From NCBI GenBank assembly GCA_000969725.1, contig JXSR01S073495.1: DNA of 39,850 nucleotides; one strand, written 5' to 3'. Below, one piece after another: positions 11,375-21,935 of this stretch (position 1 is its first letter; the number at the start of each line of letters is the position of its first letter). Position numbers and translations under genes: made by a program. This DNA comes from Ophiothrix spiculata (Eukaryota; Echinodermata; Ophiuroidea; Amphilepidida; Ophiotrichidae). The notes beneath the pieces are model-generated. The model was not told where the DNA came from, searched no databases, and was given only the letters and a program-made list of their open reading frames with translations.

Positions 11375-11807
11375 ATGTAGTAAATTGTTGAATTAAATTA
11401 AAACTATGTCTCACGACTTACTTGATGCGGTTTGGTGGCCCGCGACCGACATCCACCGGTCGTTGATGCCAACTGGTGTTATCACTGATCTGGAGGTGTC
11501 ACGTGACCTGACCCGGAAGGGTCAGAGTCACGTGAAATGAGTTTCGGCGTGACATGAAGGAGGCAATACAAATAAAGAAAACCAAAAGTGACTTAAACCA
11601 GGACAAGCTCATTTCACGTGACTCTGACCCATCCGGGTCAGGTCACGTGACACCTCCAGATCAGTGATAACACCAGTTGGCATCAACGACCGGTGGATGT
11701 CGGTCGCAGGCCACCAAACCGCATCAAGAAAATCGTGAGACATAGTTTAAATTTAATTCAACATGGAATCACCATGAAGGTCAAATATTCATGGATGTAG
11801 TAAATTG
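11375..11807. mobile_element. Foldback element with 154 bp arms, 13 bp flanking repeats
   Basis: The left arm (11388-11541) and right arm (11608-11761) are near-perfect inverted copies with only a handful of mismatches, separated by a 66 bp spacer. A 33 bp tail (11762-11794) follows. The whole is flanked by the direct repeat ATGTAGTAAATTG at 11375-11387 and 11795-11807. Unit 2 has a single uninterrupted site (ACGTAGTAAATTG near 20630), proving an insertion or an equivalent loss in unit 2. The arms are GC-richer than their surroundings and hold GTCACGTGAC and TCACGTGA E-box palindromes. No coding capacity. A transcript would form a long double-stranded hairpin. Confidence 0.9.
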
Positions 11808-12376
11808 TATATAAAAATCTTCTTTGAATTCACCCGAAGTATAGTCAAATACGAGCCATTGCAAATGTAATATAATGCTGGTAAATCAAAACAAACAACC
11901 TCAAGATAAAGATTAAAGATATGGATAAGTAGTCATAATTCATATCAAATTGAAATATTGTTAATAAAAAGAAAATATATAAAACCTCAAAATAGGAATT
12001 TTAGCATTTGTTAGAAAACGGGTAATCTAGTTTTGCTAATACTACTGCGACTCACTTATATTCTTGTTCATAACTTTAGAGTGTTTAATGGCGTCCAGGA
12101 GAATTATAGCTGTAACTTCGTTTGTTACTGCACTAGTCCAAGAGGTTGTGTGTTTTAATTCCAAAACGATGAATTCAACCATCTCATTTTGGTCTATCAC
12201 TCGTATCTCTTTTACCATTTCGCCAGAAATTAAATATCTAAAAAAACGTTTATTCATCATGGATCTGTTATTATTATTTCATGCTTCCTTAAAATGAAAG
12301 TGGTAAAGATTGAAGATGTCTGATTTTTTTTTCTTTGTCACTATGTTAGATATTATTTGGTGTAAATAAAATGCTT

Positions 12377-12912
12377 ATAAAGAAATAGACTATATCCTGC
12401 GTCGTCGACCGGCCGGGCGCACTGATCACTGCGTTGTGCTGGCCAGTGACGACTGTAAAAATAATGGTCTTAAAAATGGAGCACTTTAGCTCATTAATAT
12501 ATAATAGTTAGAATGACGATTGCAAAAATAAATAAAACATATATGAATATTAATGAGTAACTTCCAAATTTGGAGACTGGTATAAAAACGCTCGCTCAAC
12601 CATGAAATTAACCATGAATAATATACAATAATAATTATATGCAAATGAGGAAAACAAACTTTTCTCAAAGATTTTATGAATATACAAGTTCAGTTTCTTT
12701 CCAAGGCGCGTTAGGGTTATTAATAACTCGTTTACGTTACGCCAAAGAGTGAAAAATGCGAACATGTTTAAGAGGCTACGTTACCAAAATGAGTAACATT
12801 GTGCTCCAAAAAAAATGCATGTTATTTTGTCAGTCGCCAAATAGCCAGACCGGAACCGGAAGTATGGCGCCCTCAGCTATTTGGCGACTGCGGAGTCAGT
12901 CTAATAAAGAAA
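12377..12912. mobile_element. 518 bp element with 9 bp target duplication
   Basis: Present in unit 1 and absent from unit 2. The direct repeat ATAAAGAAA flanks it at 12377-12385 and 12904-12912; unit 2 has one copy of ATAAAGAAA followed by CACCATC. Termini are imperfect inverted repeats starting TAGACT (12386) and ending AGTCTA (12903), with TCC-GC-GTCG in both. A second hairpin lies inside the right end: CAGTCGCCAAATAGC (about 12832) against GCTATTTGGCGACTG (ending about 12891). A 9 bp duplication is typical of Mutator-like elements. No transposase frame; non-autonomous. The minus-strand open frames at 12486-12765 lie wholly inside it. Confidence 0.85.
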
Positions 12913-13058
12913 CACCATCCATAAATACATAATAGTGTAAAGCATTTATGTATGTGTGCTGAAAGATAACCATGTGCACTTTTTACTTAAGACACTCAAA
13001 GCTGGATAAGATGTTATACTGATACGGAAGATAAAATTCTCAATCTTCTGACGCCGTC

Positions 13059-13139
13059 ATGTCTGCTCTGTTGCACACTGGTCTTAACTGCGTGCAGCGT
13101 TTGCATCATCAGTGGTACATCGGATATTCCCCGCTATAA
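13059..13139 (+). CDS. Candidate short ORF, unit 1 (26 aa), unrecognised
   Basis: Reads MSALLHTGLNC, then VQRLHHQWYIG, then a short tail. The same frame begins at the equivalent ATG in units 2 (21337) and 3 (37495). Relative to unit 3 this copy lacks 21 bases and unit 2 lacks 3, so both indels preserve the frame and the downstream QWYIG motif stays in register. A purine occupies position -3 before the ATG. There are upstream in-frame stops, so translation would have to begin at this ATG. The function is unknown and I recognise no family. The minus strand is also largely open here in units 2 and 3, which weakens the coding argument. Alternative: conserved non-coding exon or chance. Confidence 0.2.
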   Translation: MSALLHTGLNCVQRLHHQWYIGYSPL

Positions 13140-13521
13140 AGTTATATGGATCAAGGAGATAAGCGATGTATGACTTACAATAAAATATGGATTGTCATGG
13201 TTTATTTTAATGTCGATATTTTACATGCAATGCATACTTGACAAGAAATTCGTGATTTTTGGGTTGACTGTTCGACCATAATAAATTTTGCGATTTGAAT
13301 GAGGCTATATAGTTAACGATCAATAAAAGATTACATGATTTGACAAAATGATTCAGTAAGAGAATATGTCTAAAAGTATTTATAACAAAATACAGTTAGA
13401 CGCACGTATATTTATCTATAATTTGTGTGATGTACCAGGCAAGCTTTGCTTCCATTATTTAATCCCCATTTAAGGGTAAATACCCTACATCTGCTCTGGA
13501 AAATGTGAATTAAAACTGTTC

Positions 13522-14006
13522 TTAAGGGCACATTTAACCCATCATTTTCTGAAATATTGTATGCTTTGTAATTCAGCAACCGATAAGTAAATCCGTATGA
13601 AAGTATACATTTCTAGATGTGGATATTCATGTGGTTGATTGTTAGGTCAGCTTTGGACCAAAATGTGTGATTTTGGACCAAGGTCCAACAAAACATTGTT
13701 CTTGGACCACTATATTTGTAAACAACCTAACTAAATTTTGAAAAATAAAAGTTGGACCTCTTATGCTTTTTAGAATCTAGAAACACATGTTTAGGAACGC
13801 ATCTCTCAAATTTTTGATTTTTGACTAACTTTTTGAAATATTGCCAAAAATAGGTCCAAAATTGGTCCAAATGATTTTTTTGTCATTTTTGGCCTACATG
13901 TAAATCCACACCTAGGAATGTATACTTTTATATGGATTTACTTATCGGTTGCTGAGTTACAGAGCGTAAAATATTTCAGAAAATGAGGGGTTAACTGTGC
14001 CCTTAA
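13522..14006. mobile_element. 477 bp TTAA element with about 100 bp terminal inverted repeats
   Basis: TTAA at 13522-13525 and 14003-14006 flanks an element at 13526-14002 starting GGGCACATTTAACCC and ending GGGTTAACTGTGCCC. The inverted similarity runs about 105 bp inward on each side (13526-13630 and 13898-14002). Unit 2 has the empty site (ATTCTTAATCATG near 21838) with a single TTAA. The centre has repeated GGTCCAA/TTGGACC motifs. TTAA targets are used by piggyBac and Kolobok transposons; the GGG rather than CCC terminus fits Kolobok-like families better. Part of the interior (about 13780-13925) resembles 37805-37960. No transposase. Confidence 0.9.
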
Positions 14007-14040
14007 TCATAAAAATATAAATGGTTTCCATTGCAATTGT

Positions 14041-14120
14041 GGGGACTCGAACCATTGCTTTTGGCGCGCGGGTAAGTTATGCATTACGAGACACAGGAAC
14101 ATTCACTGAGCTATCAAGGC
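14041..14120 (-). pseudogene. tRNA-like relic (Thr-type), pol III boxes
   Basis: On the minus strand an A-box-like TAGCTCAGTGAA (14113-14102) is followed about 60 bases later by a perfect B box GGTTCGAGTCC (14053-14043). The anticodon-loop-like CTCGTAA would give CGU (threonine). The acceptor and T stems do not pair and the variable region is too long, so it is not a functional tRNA; a tRNA pseudogene or SINE head is likely. In unit 2 the homologous sequence (21865-21935) has a decayed B box and is broken by a 1.5 kb insertion inside the A box. Confidence 0.5.
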
Positions 14121-14220
14121 AGCCTTGAGATCATGGAGTGAAATATAAAACATTTTCATTACAATGCCGTTTTTCCCTTTTGTTTACATATAAATAGAAG
14201 CCTTGACGGAATGCTCAATT

Positions 14221-14400
14221 TACACGTAAATTTTACGAATGTTAATATTAGACTGATACAAATTAATGAACTTATTAAGAACAAGCATTACAGAGCTCAA
14301 ACGGGGAGATCTCTGAGTCCTGGTGCTCAGCCGTTTTTGGCAGGCAAAAAACCCCACGAGCTTATTACATTATCATTCAAAATGAAGACCACATATTTAT
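14221..14400. other. Segment missing from unit 2
   Basis: About 180 bp lies between GGAATGCTCAATTTACA and AGTATGAAGCC here, whereas these are adjacent in unit 2 (about 23500-23525). There is no inverted terminus or clean target duplication. Short homology (TTTACA/TTTATGCA) at the breakpoints suggests a deletion in unit 2. The 83-codon frame 14211-14462 spans it and shows no motif. Confidence 0.5.
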
Positions 14401-15162
14401 GCAAGTATGAAGCCTACAATCTGTCAAAATTTGAAAACGATCCAACTGTCCAAACGTTATGAAATTATCTGGTTTCAGTGAAAAAAAGACGTCAACTTTT
14501 CTAAGTAGTCTGTCGACGCAATTTTGAACTTGATCGTAGACGTAAAAATGGTCAAGGTGAATGTATAAACTATAGACTCTTTTCCATGTATACGACAAAA
14601 TCATGATATTCTGACATGTGTAATTAGGCAAAAACTTGTAGTAAACAAGGCGTTCCACCGTCTCGCTTGGGGAAAAGAATTGTAGCCTTAAGCTCTATGT
14701 CGTTTACCAGCAATCCTGGTGTGATAATAAAATGGTTTATAATTGTTCAAATTGATAACAGTTCTATCAAGTTACCGATTTGAATTATATAAGGGATGAA
14801 ATTTGAGGAATTAACCAAGCTAATTATGTAAAGAATAGGATCATATTTTAGAATAATAAAATGCCTAGGAAACGTGCTTGTTCGGCTAATGCCGTTTTTT
14901 CTATAATAATTCTATAATAAATAAATGATTTAACACATAAATATACGAATAGCACAATCATATTCAGCGACCAATATTTTACATTCATCAACAAACATTT
15001 TGTTAGCGAAAGTATTCACTGCTATTGAGCTGGCTCCTCTGGGGTAATTCAAAGAGACAAACTTATATTAACCTTGCCCATTCTATAAATGCAAATTGAT
15101 AAAACAATTATTAGACAAATGAGAGAAATGTCTGGCGTGTGATATGATAATTTGTAGTAAAT

Positions 15163-15280
15163 CTTTCAGGCGCCTATTCTATCCGCTTCTGTGAATCTAC
15201 ATGCTATGTATCAGATTTTGCTCTCTCCTAATCACCTCAGTACATCCTTTACAGATGTGCAATAAAGCATCTAAATAAAC
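15163..15280 (+). other. Putative terminal exon and polyadenylation block, unit 1
   Basis: An acceptor-like ATCTTTCAG (15161-15169) is followed by an open frame starting APILSASVNLHAMYQ (15170-15265) whose TAA lies within AATAAA (15261-15266); a second AATAAA follows at 15274-15279. Units 2 and 3 keep the same AG, the same frame and at least one AATAAA. In unit 3 the frame stays open for 36 codons despite divergence. Inferred: 3' end of a rightward transcript whose promoter would be near 10347. The short peptide has no known family; the block could be a conserved 3' UTR. Confidence 0.3.
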
Positions 15281-17120
15281 TTTATTATTATTGATATAAA
15301 AGTACACGTGTATTTCATATTAATAGTAGTAGCGCGTTCATTGTGATGATGCACTTTTTAACCTTCAGTGAACTTGGATAGAAATGGTTTGGAAATGTTG
15401 CTTTAATTTTATTTAAATGTAATCAAGAGAAGAATATTACAAATTCCGTTCTTTGGACATTTAGAAATTCGCTTGTGTTTTAATATAGCCTGACTCGTTT
15501 ACAAGTTGTAAAGTAAAGCGGATACTTTGTAAACAATATTTCTATATACAATAATTTACCATCCATAGTGATAGTGATAGTGTAAATTAACCCGATAAAA
15601 GCTGATTTTACATGATTTTATATCAAGACAAATCGCCGCTGCGTTGAAAAATTACTTTCTACAGTTGAAAGCATTACTTACGTGGTTTCAGTGGTTGACC
15701 TTGTTATTCGTGATCAAAGAAGTAAGTCTCTGGCTAATTTGATTCTCCTCGCTAGAATTTAAGATAAACTTTCCTTCTCAGTTAGTCAATCAGGCACATT
15801 TCTTTCAGATTTGATACAATAATTTCACTGTGAACATTTTAAGAAACAAGGAAGACGTTTATATTATCTAAATACTTAATGATTATATTCGATTTTTTCA
15901 ATGATAAGGATGCTTCTAAAACATCGCAGCCTAAGATATCTATAGATATATGTGCGTGTGTAGAGCTTGAAAGTAGATTTCAAACACGAATAAATATCTT
16001 GTACTTGTCACAGTATTTGACAGAAAATACGGAGCATAATTAAATGGATCCTAAACATGAAATAAGATGCCTTCTGTTTGGTATGCTACCGGTATGCTTC
16101 GGTATTTTTTGAAATATCAATATTCTAACAAAGCGTATAAAATAAATTTGTATCATAAGTAGTGTCTTCAGAGCTTCAAAGCAGCCCTAAATGAAATCTC
16201 CAAATTTCGGGAAAACGTAGTGACTGAGACACGGAAAAAAAATTCCAAGTTAAGTTACGTAAAAAGAAGAATTAAACGTGAGAACCCAAGTTATTGACCA
16301 GAACACATTTCACAAACCAAGTCTGCAGATTCACAGTAACATTTAAAATAATTGTGAATGTTATTATCAACATTTTGGTTTGTAACGAGCAAACATTTCA
16401 ATGAATTTATTGTGATATGATATTCCATGTAATTTTACTACGAATATCAGCGCACTACCTCTAATTTAAAACATCCGTTTGTTGACTGCGCTATAATCAC
16501 AACTTTTCAATCCACTCCTTCCCAATAATCAATATTCAGAAGCCCTGGAGCTGAGGCAAGTTCAAAAGGATGACCTAATTTAATCTGTTACCTTAAGTAT
16601 TGACCCACCCGGAATCAACGACAGAATTAACGGTGTACTTAACATGGTATCAATTATGTCCCAAAGGTATTCCCCTTCTTCAGTACGATACTACGGAAAT
16701 TGTGAATGAACATTTTTGACTTAAATTTCATTACATCACTTCAGCAGGGATATAAGATGGATTTTACCATATGAAGAGATGATAAAACAAGTTCATATTC
16801 AGACCATTTCTTTTGCCTTTATTAAGTATTCTACTCACGTGTCAATCTTTGATTTTTCTTTGATTGAAATTAGAATGCCTTAGAACCATTGACTGATATT
16901 TTCTCTTCACTGGCTTTAGCATATTTCAAAGTAATGTTAAACCATAATTGGTTTTTATCAAAGAAATTAAGTAGAAAGTGTACACTCTATTTAACGGACG
17001 CTTATTTCTATCCAATTTTAGACAAATTGCATATTCGTTTGGAAAAACTGAAATGAATGAAGATGACAATTTGGATAATCAGGATATTGCAAAACCATTT
17101 TGAAGTAATTGCAATTTGAA

Positions 17121-17379
17121 AATTGTGATGGCTCACCCCGAAAGGGGGGACTTTGCAGATTATATCAATTTTGATTTTATCATTTCACCTGTTGTAGCAT
17201 TTTTTAAGCTTTAAATTGACACCTTACTTGTTGAAAATGATAAAGGCAATCACATTTTACAACAGAAAATCTGTTGGAAATTCTTTTTATTTTCCTTATT
17301 TTTTGCTGCATATTTTCACCAGTTTTTTGAAAAGTGTTCTGTCGCAAAGTCCACCCTTTCGGAGTGAGTCATCACAATT
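17121..17379. mobile_element. GAAA-hairpin MITE, copy b
   Basis: Complete 251 bp copy at 17125-17375 with termini GTGATGGCTCACCCC and GGAGTGAGTCATCAC. It is flanked by AATT at 17121-17124 and 17376-17379. Unit 2 has the empty site (GAAAATTATGCATTT near 27142) with one AATT-containing sequence, fixing the insertion as later than the duplication. The subterminal CCCC-GAAA-GGGG can form a hairpin. The interior is AT-rich; the frame 17216-17461 runs through it and out and is not a gene. Confidence 0.92.
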
Positions 17380-17805
17380 ATGCATTTTCATGAAAATCGC
17401 GCATGCCGGACTATTTCGAGCCTTTTATCAGAGCAGATCGAGTACATTCATAATACTTTGAGTAATTATCGTCATTTATATAGCAGCTGACTTACTTGGT
17501 TACTATCCAGATCTGGCCTTGATACCAAATGGGGCATTAACACAAATGATTATTTAGCTTGTCAGCACTCGCTACTGCAATGCAAAGGTGTTTCTCGTAA
17601 TTGATTTAGAGCAACGATTAACCCAGATCTGTGTTAGTGAATTTAAGTGCGACATCAACACACAAGGCTGAAAATTTAATGTATTTTCATAGTATTTTAT
17701 ACGGTAACAGATGTAAGGTAATGAGCAATGAAGAGGGGATATACTATTTAATTGCTCAAACTACAATTGACCACTTATAACAGGTAAAAAGCTCCGAATT
17801 TATCC

Positions 17806-18011
17806 ATTATTATGCTTTGAGCTGTCCGATACATGATAATATCGGACGGTACGCATGATAATGACAATATTGGATGATTTACGCTTAATATTTATTGGTC
17901 TCGCCATGAGTTTTAAAATAGTGGGCTCGACTGATTCTCGCCCAATATTTTTGCAACTCATAGCTCGACCAATAAATATGGGCTCAATCTATCCAATATT
18001 GATATTGTATC
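17806..18011. mobile_element. Foldback insertion near the end of unit 1
   Basis: About 206 bp present here and absent from unit 2, which joins TTTATCC directly to AAACATGC (about 27568). Inverted arms at 17866-17900 and 17967-18000 share AATATTGGAT and AATATTTATTGGTC. Inner pairings (GTGGGC/GCCCA, ATGAGTT/AACTCAT) extend the fold. A smaller hairpin, GTCCGAT...ATCGGAC, precedes it at about 17823-17847. TATC occurs at both edges and may be a 4 bp duplication. The open frame 17855-18115 is a by-product of the inverted repeat. Confidence 0.7.
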
Positions 18012-19289
18012 AAACATGCTTTTTGTTTGAGTACAAATTCCGGATGTTGGATTTTCTCCATCAGTTGCTCACTTTTTCCAATCTATTTTATACGTTTACT
18101 ATCACTACGCAATAATTCAAACATTTAAAGTAAAGAATGTCGATAGTTATTTGAATGTAAAAAAATCTCTAAGCTGAATTTGAATAAGTTTTTATTTTAA
18201 AGAAGAAAGATGCTTTATAGTATTTTAGCTCGAAACAGTATTGTGAGTTCTCTATGGAAACCGTATTTCACACGAGAAATATATTTTTATTTGGTTACGT
18301 AATTGAGTTGTCGAAAACAAATGTGATTTTTCTTCATCAATTATCTTTGTTGATTTTTCCCCTAATAAATGAGTATTGTAATTATGGAAGGAATCAATGT
18401 TATACAGACAGATCCCAAGGACATAGCCGATAGGATAAATCACGAGTGAACGTAAGTCACGTAGTCACAACTTGCAAATTTATGTTTCTTTTCTTTTTCA
18501 AAAATGTTGCCTCAGCTTTCCCAGTAATCGTAGTTTTCTATACCAATTGTACGCTCTTATTTTCTATATCTGCGCAATTATGTGGGAAATGAGAATTTCA
18601 ATCCAATGATCATGATGATTAAAACAAAAAATATAGATATATGTAAAGTTGTGAGTATTTAAGCAACCTTTATATGAAAAAATACAATGAAGACAATTGT
18701 GAATAGTGATAGTGTCAAGACAATTGTGAATGGTGTTATCTACTTCAAGAAATATTTGATAAGTATACTATACATTATTGCAAATTTCGTGCGTAAAATT
18801 GAATCTGTATTACCAGTTAGTACAACAAAATATAAATGGAGGTGGTATGGATATTATTGACTCCTATTTTAAAATCTTAGGTTGAAATGAATCATTAAAT
18901 GTAGTATATTTAGAAGAAAAGGTCAAAGAGTATTAATGTTAATATGGTTAATATGTTACTTTTTCCTATAAATGATTTTCATCTAACTATGCTAAACAAT
19001 TGTACATTTTAGAATTTTAAAACATGGAATTTGTCACCTTGATGTAAACGTGCAAGATAAGTGGCCTACACAGGCAATATTTCGCAATAAAATCTGTCCG
19101 ATTTTTAAATTCATAGTATACTGTTTTGAATTATGTATGAATAGACATGACGCACAAAGAAGCCTTGATGATCCTTTTTTAGCAAGTGTCTAATCAAAAC
19201 GTCTGGTTAGCGATTCACCTCACCCATATATGATTGATAAAGTTTTACCCCAAAGAAATAAATTGCACGTGAAAGCAGGAACATCACAT

Positions 19290-19690
19290 TCATTACATCA
19301 TTGACAGCACGACGATATCTACGTCACTACGGGTGGAGATTCCCTCTTGCGTGGGCGGGAATTCCCAGGTTTTAAGTGATGATATCATCAGTGTATCGAT
19401 AATTCCTGCCAACTGAATGTGATTACCCGCTTTATTGCACGCGTAGGCATTAAATACTCTGGCGCTTATTTATGCACTACGTAAAAGCAAATGCTAGTCG
19501 AGTGTGGCAGGAAAACTGCCTCTATACTGGGGTACAGAGTGTAGTGTAATTATCTGCCTCTTAAGGCAACGTAGGAAAATCGAATTTCACGATCTTATAC
19601 TTTCGGCAGTACAACGAATTGTTGCCCTATAAAGCGCTTGAGGCTCAGCGCTTCCGATGCCCAGAGTGTTTCTACTTCCCTTTCTGATTG
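19290..19690 (+). promoter_or_regulatory. Promoter-like block, unit 2
   Basis: Carries TACGTCA (19320-19326), GGAGATTCCC (19335-19344), GGGAATTCCC (19357-19366), the palindrome TGATGATATCATCA (19377-19390) and a TATA variant TATAAAG (19628-19634), in the same order as units 1 and 3. The TATA variant is one base weaker than the TATAAAA of the other units. The sequence downstream of the TATA (GCTTGAGGCTCAGCGCTTCCG) agrees with unit 3 in places where unit 1 differs. Interpretation as for the unit 1 block. Confidence 0.5.
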
Positions 19691-21336
19691 CATTTTCCAT
19701 CAGTGGGCAGATTTGGCGATTATTTCGGCGTTTTCATAAATATGACCTCTTTGTTATCATTTTAACGAATCGCAGTAATTGCAGTCATTCATTATTAAAT
19801 GCTGCAGAAGCAACGCCATTTAAACTTCCCATATGATATATTTAACTCTCCCAACAATTTACCTAAATGAATGAAAGAAAACAAATACTTAATGTTCTTT
19901 TCCATTATACTGATTGAGGTTTTGGTTTGTAAGACCAGAAAAACAATCAATGTCAATGCTGTTAAATCATTAGATACTTAATTTGAATGTCACTTTATTG
20001 AAATATCTGTGACAGTAGATAATTTGCTGTTCTATTGGAGCGTACGCATTATTATGATTTAAAAGGATATCTTTTCATATAAGGAGTCAATTTAGCCATT
20101 AGATATATATTTTTACATCGGTGCACATTTAAAGAGAGCATTTAATGGTTATAAGCTTCTAAAATATAAATTGACATTAACCTCAACTTGAACGATTTGA
20201 TTCATGATAAATGAGTCGTGATCATGTTGTCGTCATTTAATATACGGCGGTAATAAGTATAATATCATCAAGGCATTCGTTTTAATGTGCTTGTGGCGAT
20301 TTTACTGTAAAGTGATTTGCCAATAATTATTGGGTGCTCATTTATAACTATATTTTTTATTGCCCATATCTTGAAAGTGTTAGATACGGTGAATTTGTCC
20401 CTTTGAAAATATCAGTTAAAGTTTGCAATTCTGTGAGCGTATATTCTTCTGTATTATTCAAGCGGACTTCTTTATTTTAAGCACTTCTCACAAATTTATA
20501 GACATGTTGTACTCAGTTATGATGAGGTCAGTTTTACACACATGTACCAAAATATTGTAATAATAGCATCTACTGAACTTCGTAATTTTCTAATCACCTA
20601 ATATCGTACAAATTTAAAACATATTGCACGTAGTAAATTGTATATAAAAAATCTTCTGTGAATTCACCCAAAGTATAGTCAAATACGATCCATTGCAAAT
20701 GTAATATAATGCTGGTAAATCAAAGCAAACAACCTAAAGATAAAGATTAACGATATGGAAAAGTAGTCATATTTCATAATCAAATTTAAATGTTGTTAAT
20801 AAAAAGAAAAGATATAAAACCTCAAAATAGGAACGTTTGTCTTTGTTAGAAAACGGGTAATTTAGTTTTTCTAATACTACTGCGACTCACTTATATTCTT
20901 GTTCATAATGGCGTCCAGGAGAATTATATCTCTAAGTTCGTTTGTTACTGCACTAGGTTGGCTGTTTCAATCCCAAAACGATGAATTCAACCATCTCATC
21001 ACTCGTATCTCTTTTATCATTTCGCCACAAATAAAATATCTAAAAAAACGTTTATACATCATGGATCTGTTATTTATTATTTCATGCTTCCTTAAAATGA
21101 AAGTGGTAAAGATTGAAGATGTTTGATCTTTTTCTTTGTCACTATGTTAGATATTATTTGGCTTAAATAAAATGCTTATAAAGAAACACCATCGATATAA
21201 ATACATAACAGTGTAAAGCATTTATGTATGTTTGCTGGAAGATAACCCTGTGCACTTTTCTTTTACTTAAGACCATCAAAGCTGGATAAGATGTTACTGA
21301 TACGGAAGATAAAATTCTCAATCTTCTGACGCCGTC

Positions 21337-21393
21337 ATGTCTGCTCTGTTGCACACTGGTCTTAACTGTACATCCAAGAGGCGAAGCGTGTAG
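21337..21393 (+). CDS. Candidate short ORF, unit 2 (truncated, 18 aa)
   Basis: Starts MSALLHTGLNC at the ATG equivalent to those of units 1 and 3, then TSKRRSV and a TAG. The TAG replaces a CAG codon in units 1 and 3, so one substitution shortens this copy. Beyond it the same frame continues open for over 60 codons (to about 21597) through the RYIGYFP equivalent of the QWYIG motif. If the ORF is real, this copy is a pseudogene or reads a shorter peptide. Confidence 0.15.
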   Translation: MSALLHTGLNCTSKRRSV

Positions 21394-21935
21394 CGATTAC
21401 ATCATCAGCGGTACATCGGATATTTCCCGACAGCCAGGATAGCTAACGGTTATTTGGATCAAGGAGACCAGCGATGTATGACTTACAATAAAATATGGAT
21501 TGTCATGGTGTATTTTCATGTCGATGTTTCGCATGCAATGCATACTAACAAGAAATTCTTGATTTTATATACATTTGGGTAAATTGGGTTGACTGCTTGA
21601 CCATATTAAATTTGCGATTTGACTGAGGCTATATAGTTTACGATCAATAAAGGATTATACGACTTGATCAAGGATTCAGTAAAATATCAAGAGAACTGTA
21701 TTTTGTTATACAGTTGGACGCACGTATATTTATCTGCAATTTGTGTGATATACCAGGCAAGCTTTGCTTCCATTATTTAATCACCATTTAAGGGTAAATA
21801 CCCTCCATCTGCTCAGGAAATTGTGAATCAAAACTATTCTTAATCATGACAAAGATAAATGGTTTCCACTGCAATTGTGGACTTGAATCATGGCTTTTGG
21901 CGCAGGTTAGTCATGCATTACCAGTGTTTACTGAG

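Larger units (their letters stand above)
8917..18217 (+). repeat. Large duplicated unit, copy 1 (about 9.3 kb)
   Basis: Colinear with unit 2 (18218-27785) and, more weakly, with unit 3 (33405-38610). It starts at the TATTTTAGCT(A/C)GAAACAG motif and ends where the TATTTTAGCT motif of unit 2 begins, so units 1 and 2 are head-to-tail. Most length differences from unit 2 are discrete insertions: 11388-11794, 12386-12903, 13526-14002, 17125-17375 and 17806-18011 here, against 21936-23406, 24035-24252, 24898-25015 and 26340-26839 in unit 2. Where units 1 and 2 share an open frame (8948-9235 minus versus 18252-18443 minus), the compared substitutions mostly change residues, which indicates neutral drift rather than a conserved protein. 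Confidence 0.93.

Noticed and set aside
12064..12297. Frame containing MASRRIIAVTSFVTAL, with a related frame at 20899-21126
   Set aside because: Indels between the copies break the frame downstream, and the unit 3 counterpart (about 36793) stops after roughly 20 codons. Only the first 16 or so codons are alike.
21163..21354. Minus-strand frame with the RRLRILSSVSVT motif, shared with 37342-37584
   Set aside because: Unit 1 is frameshifted by an extra TA, and nearly all differences between units 2 and 3 change residues. The plus-strand short ORF overlaps the same DNA and explains part of the similarity.
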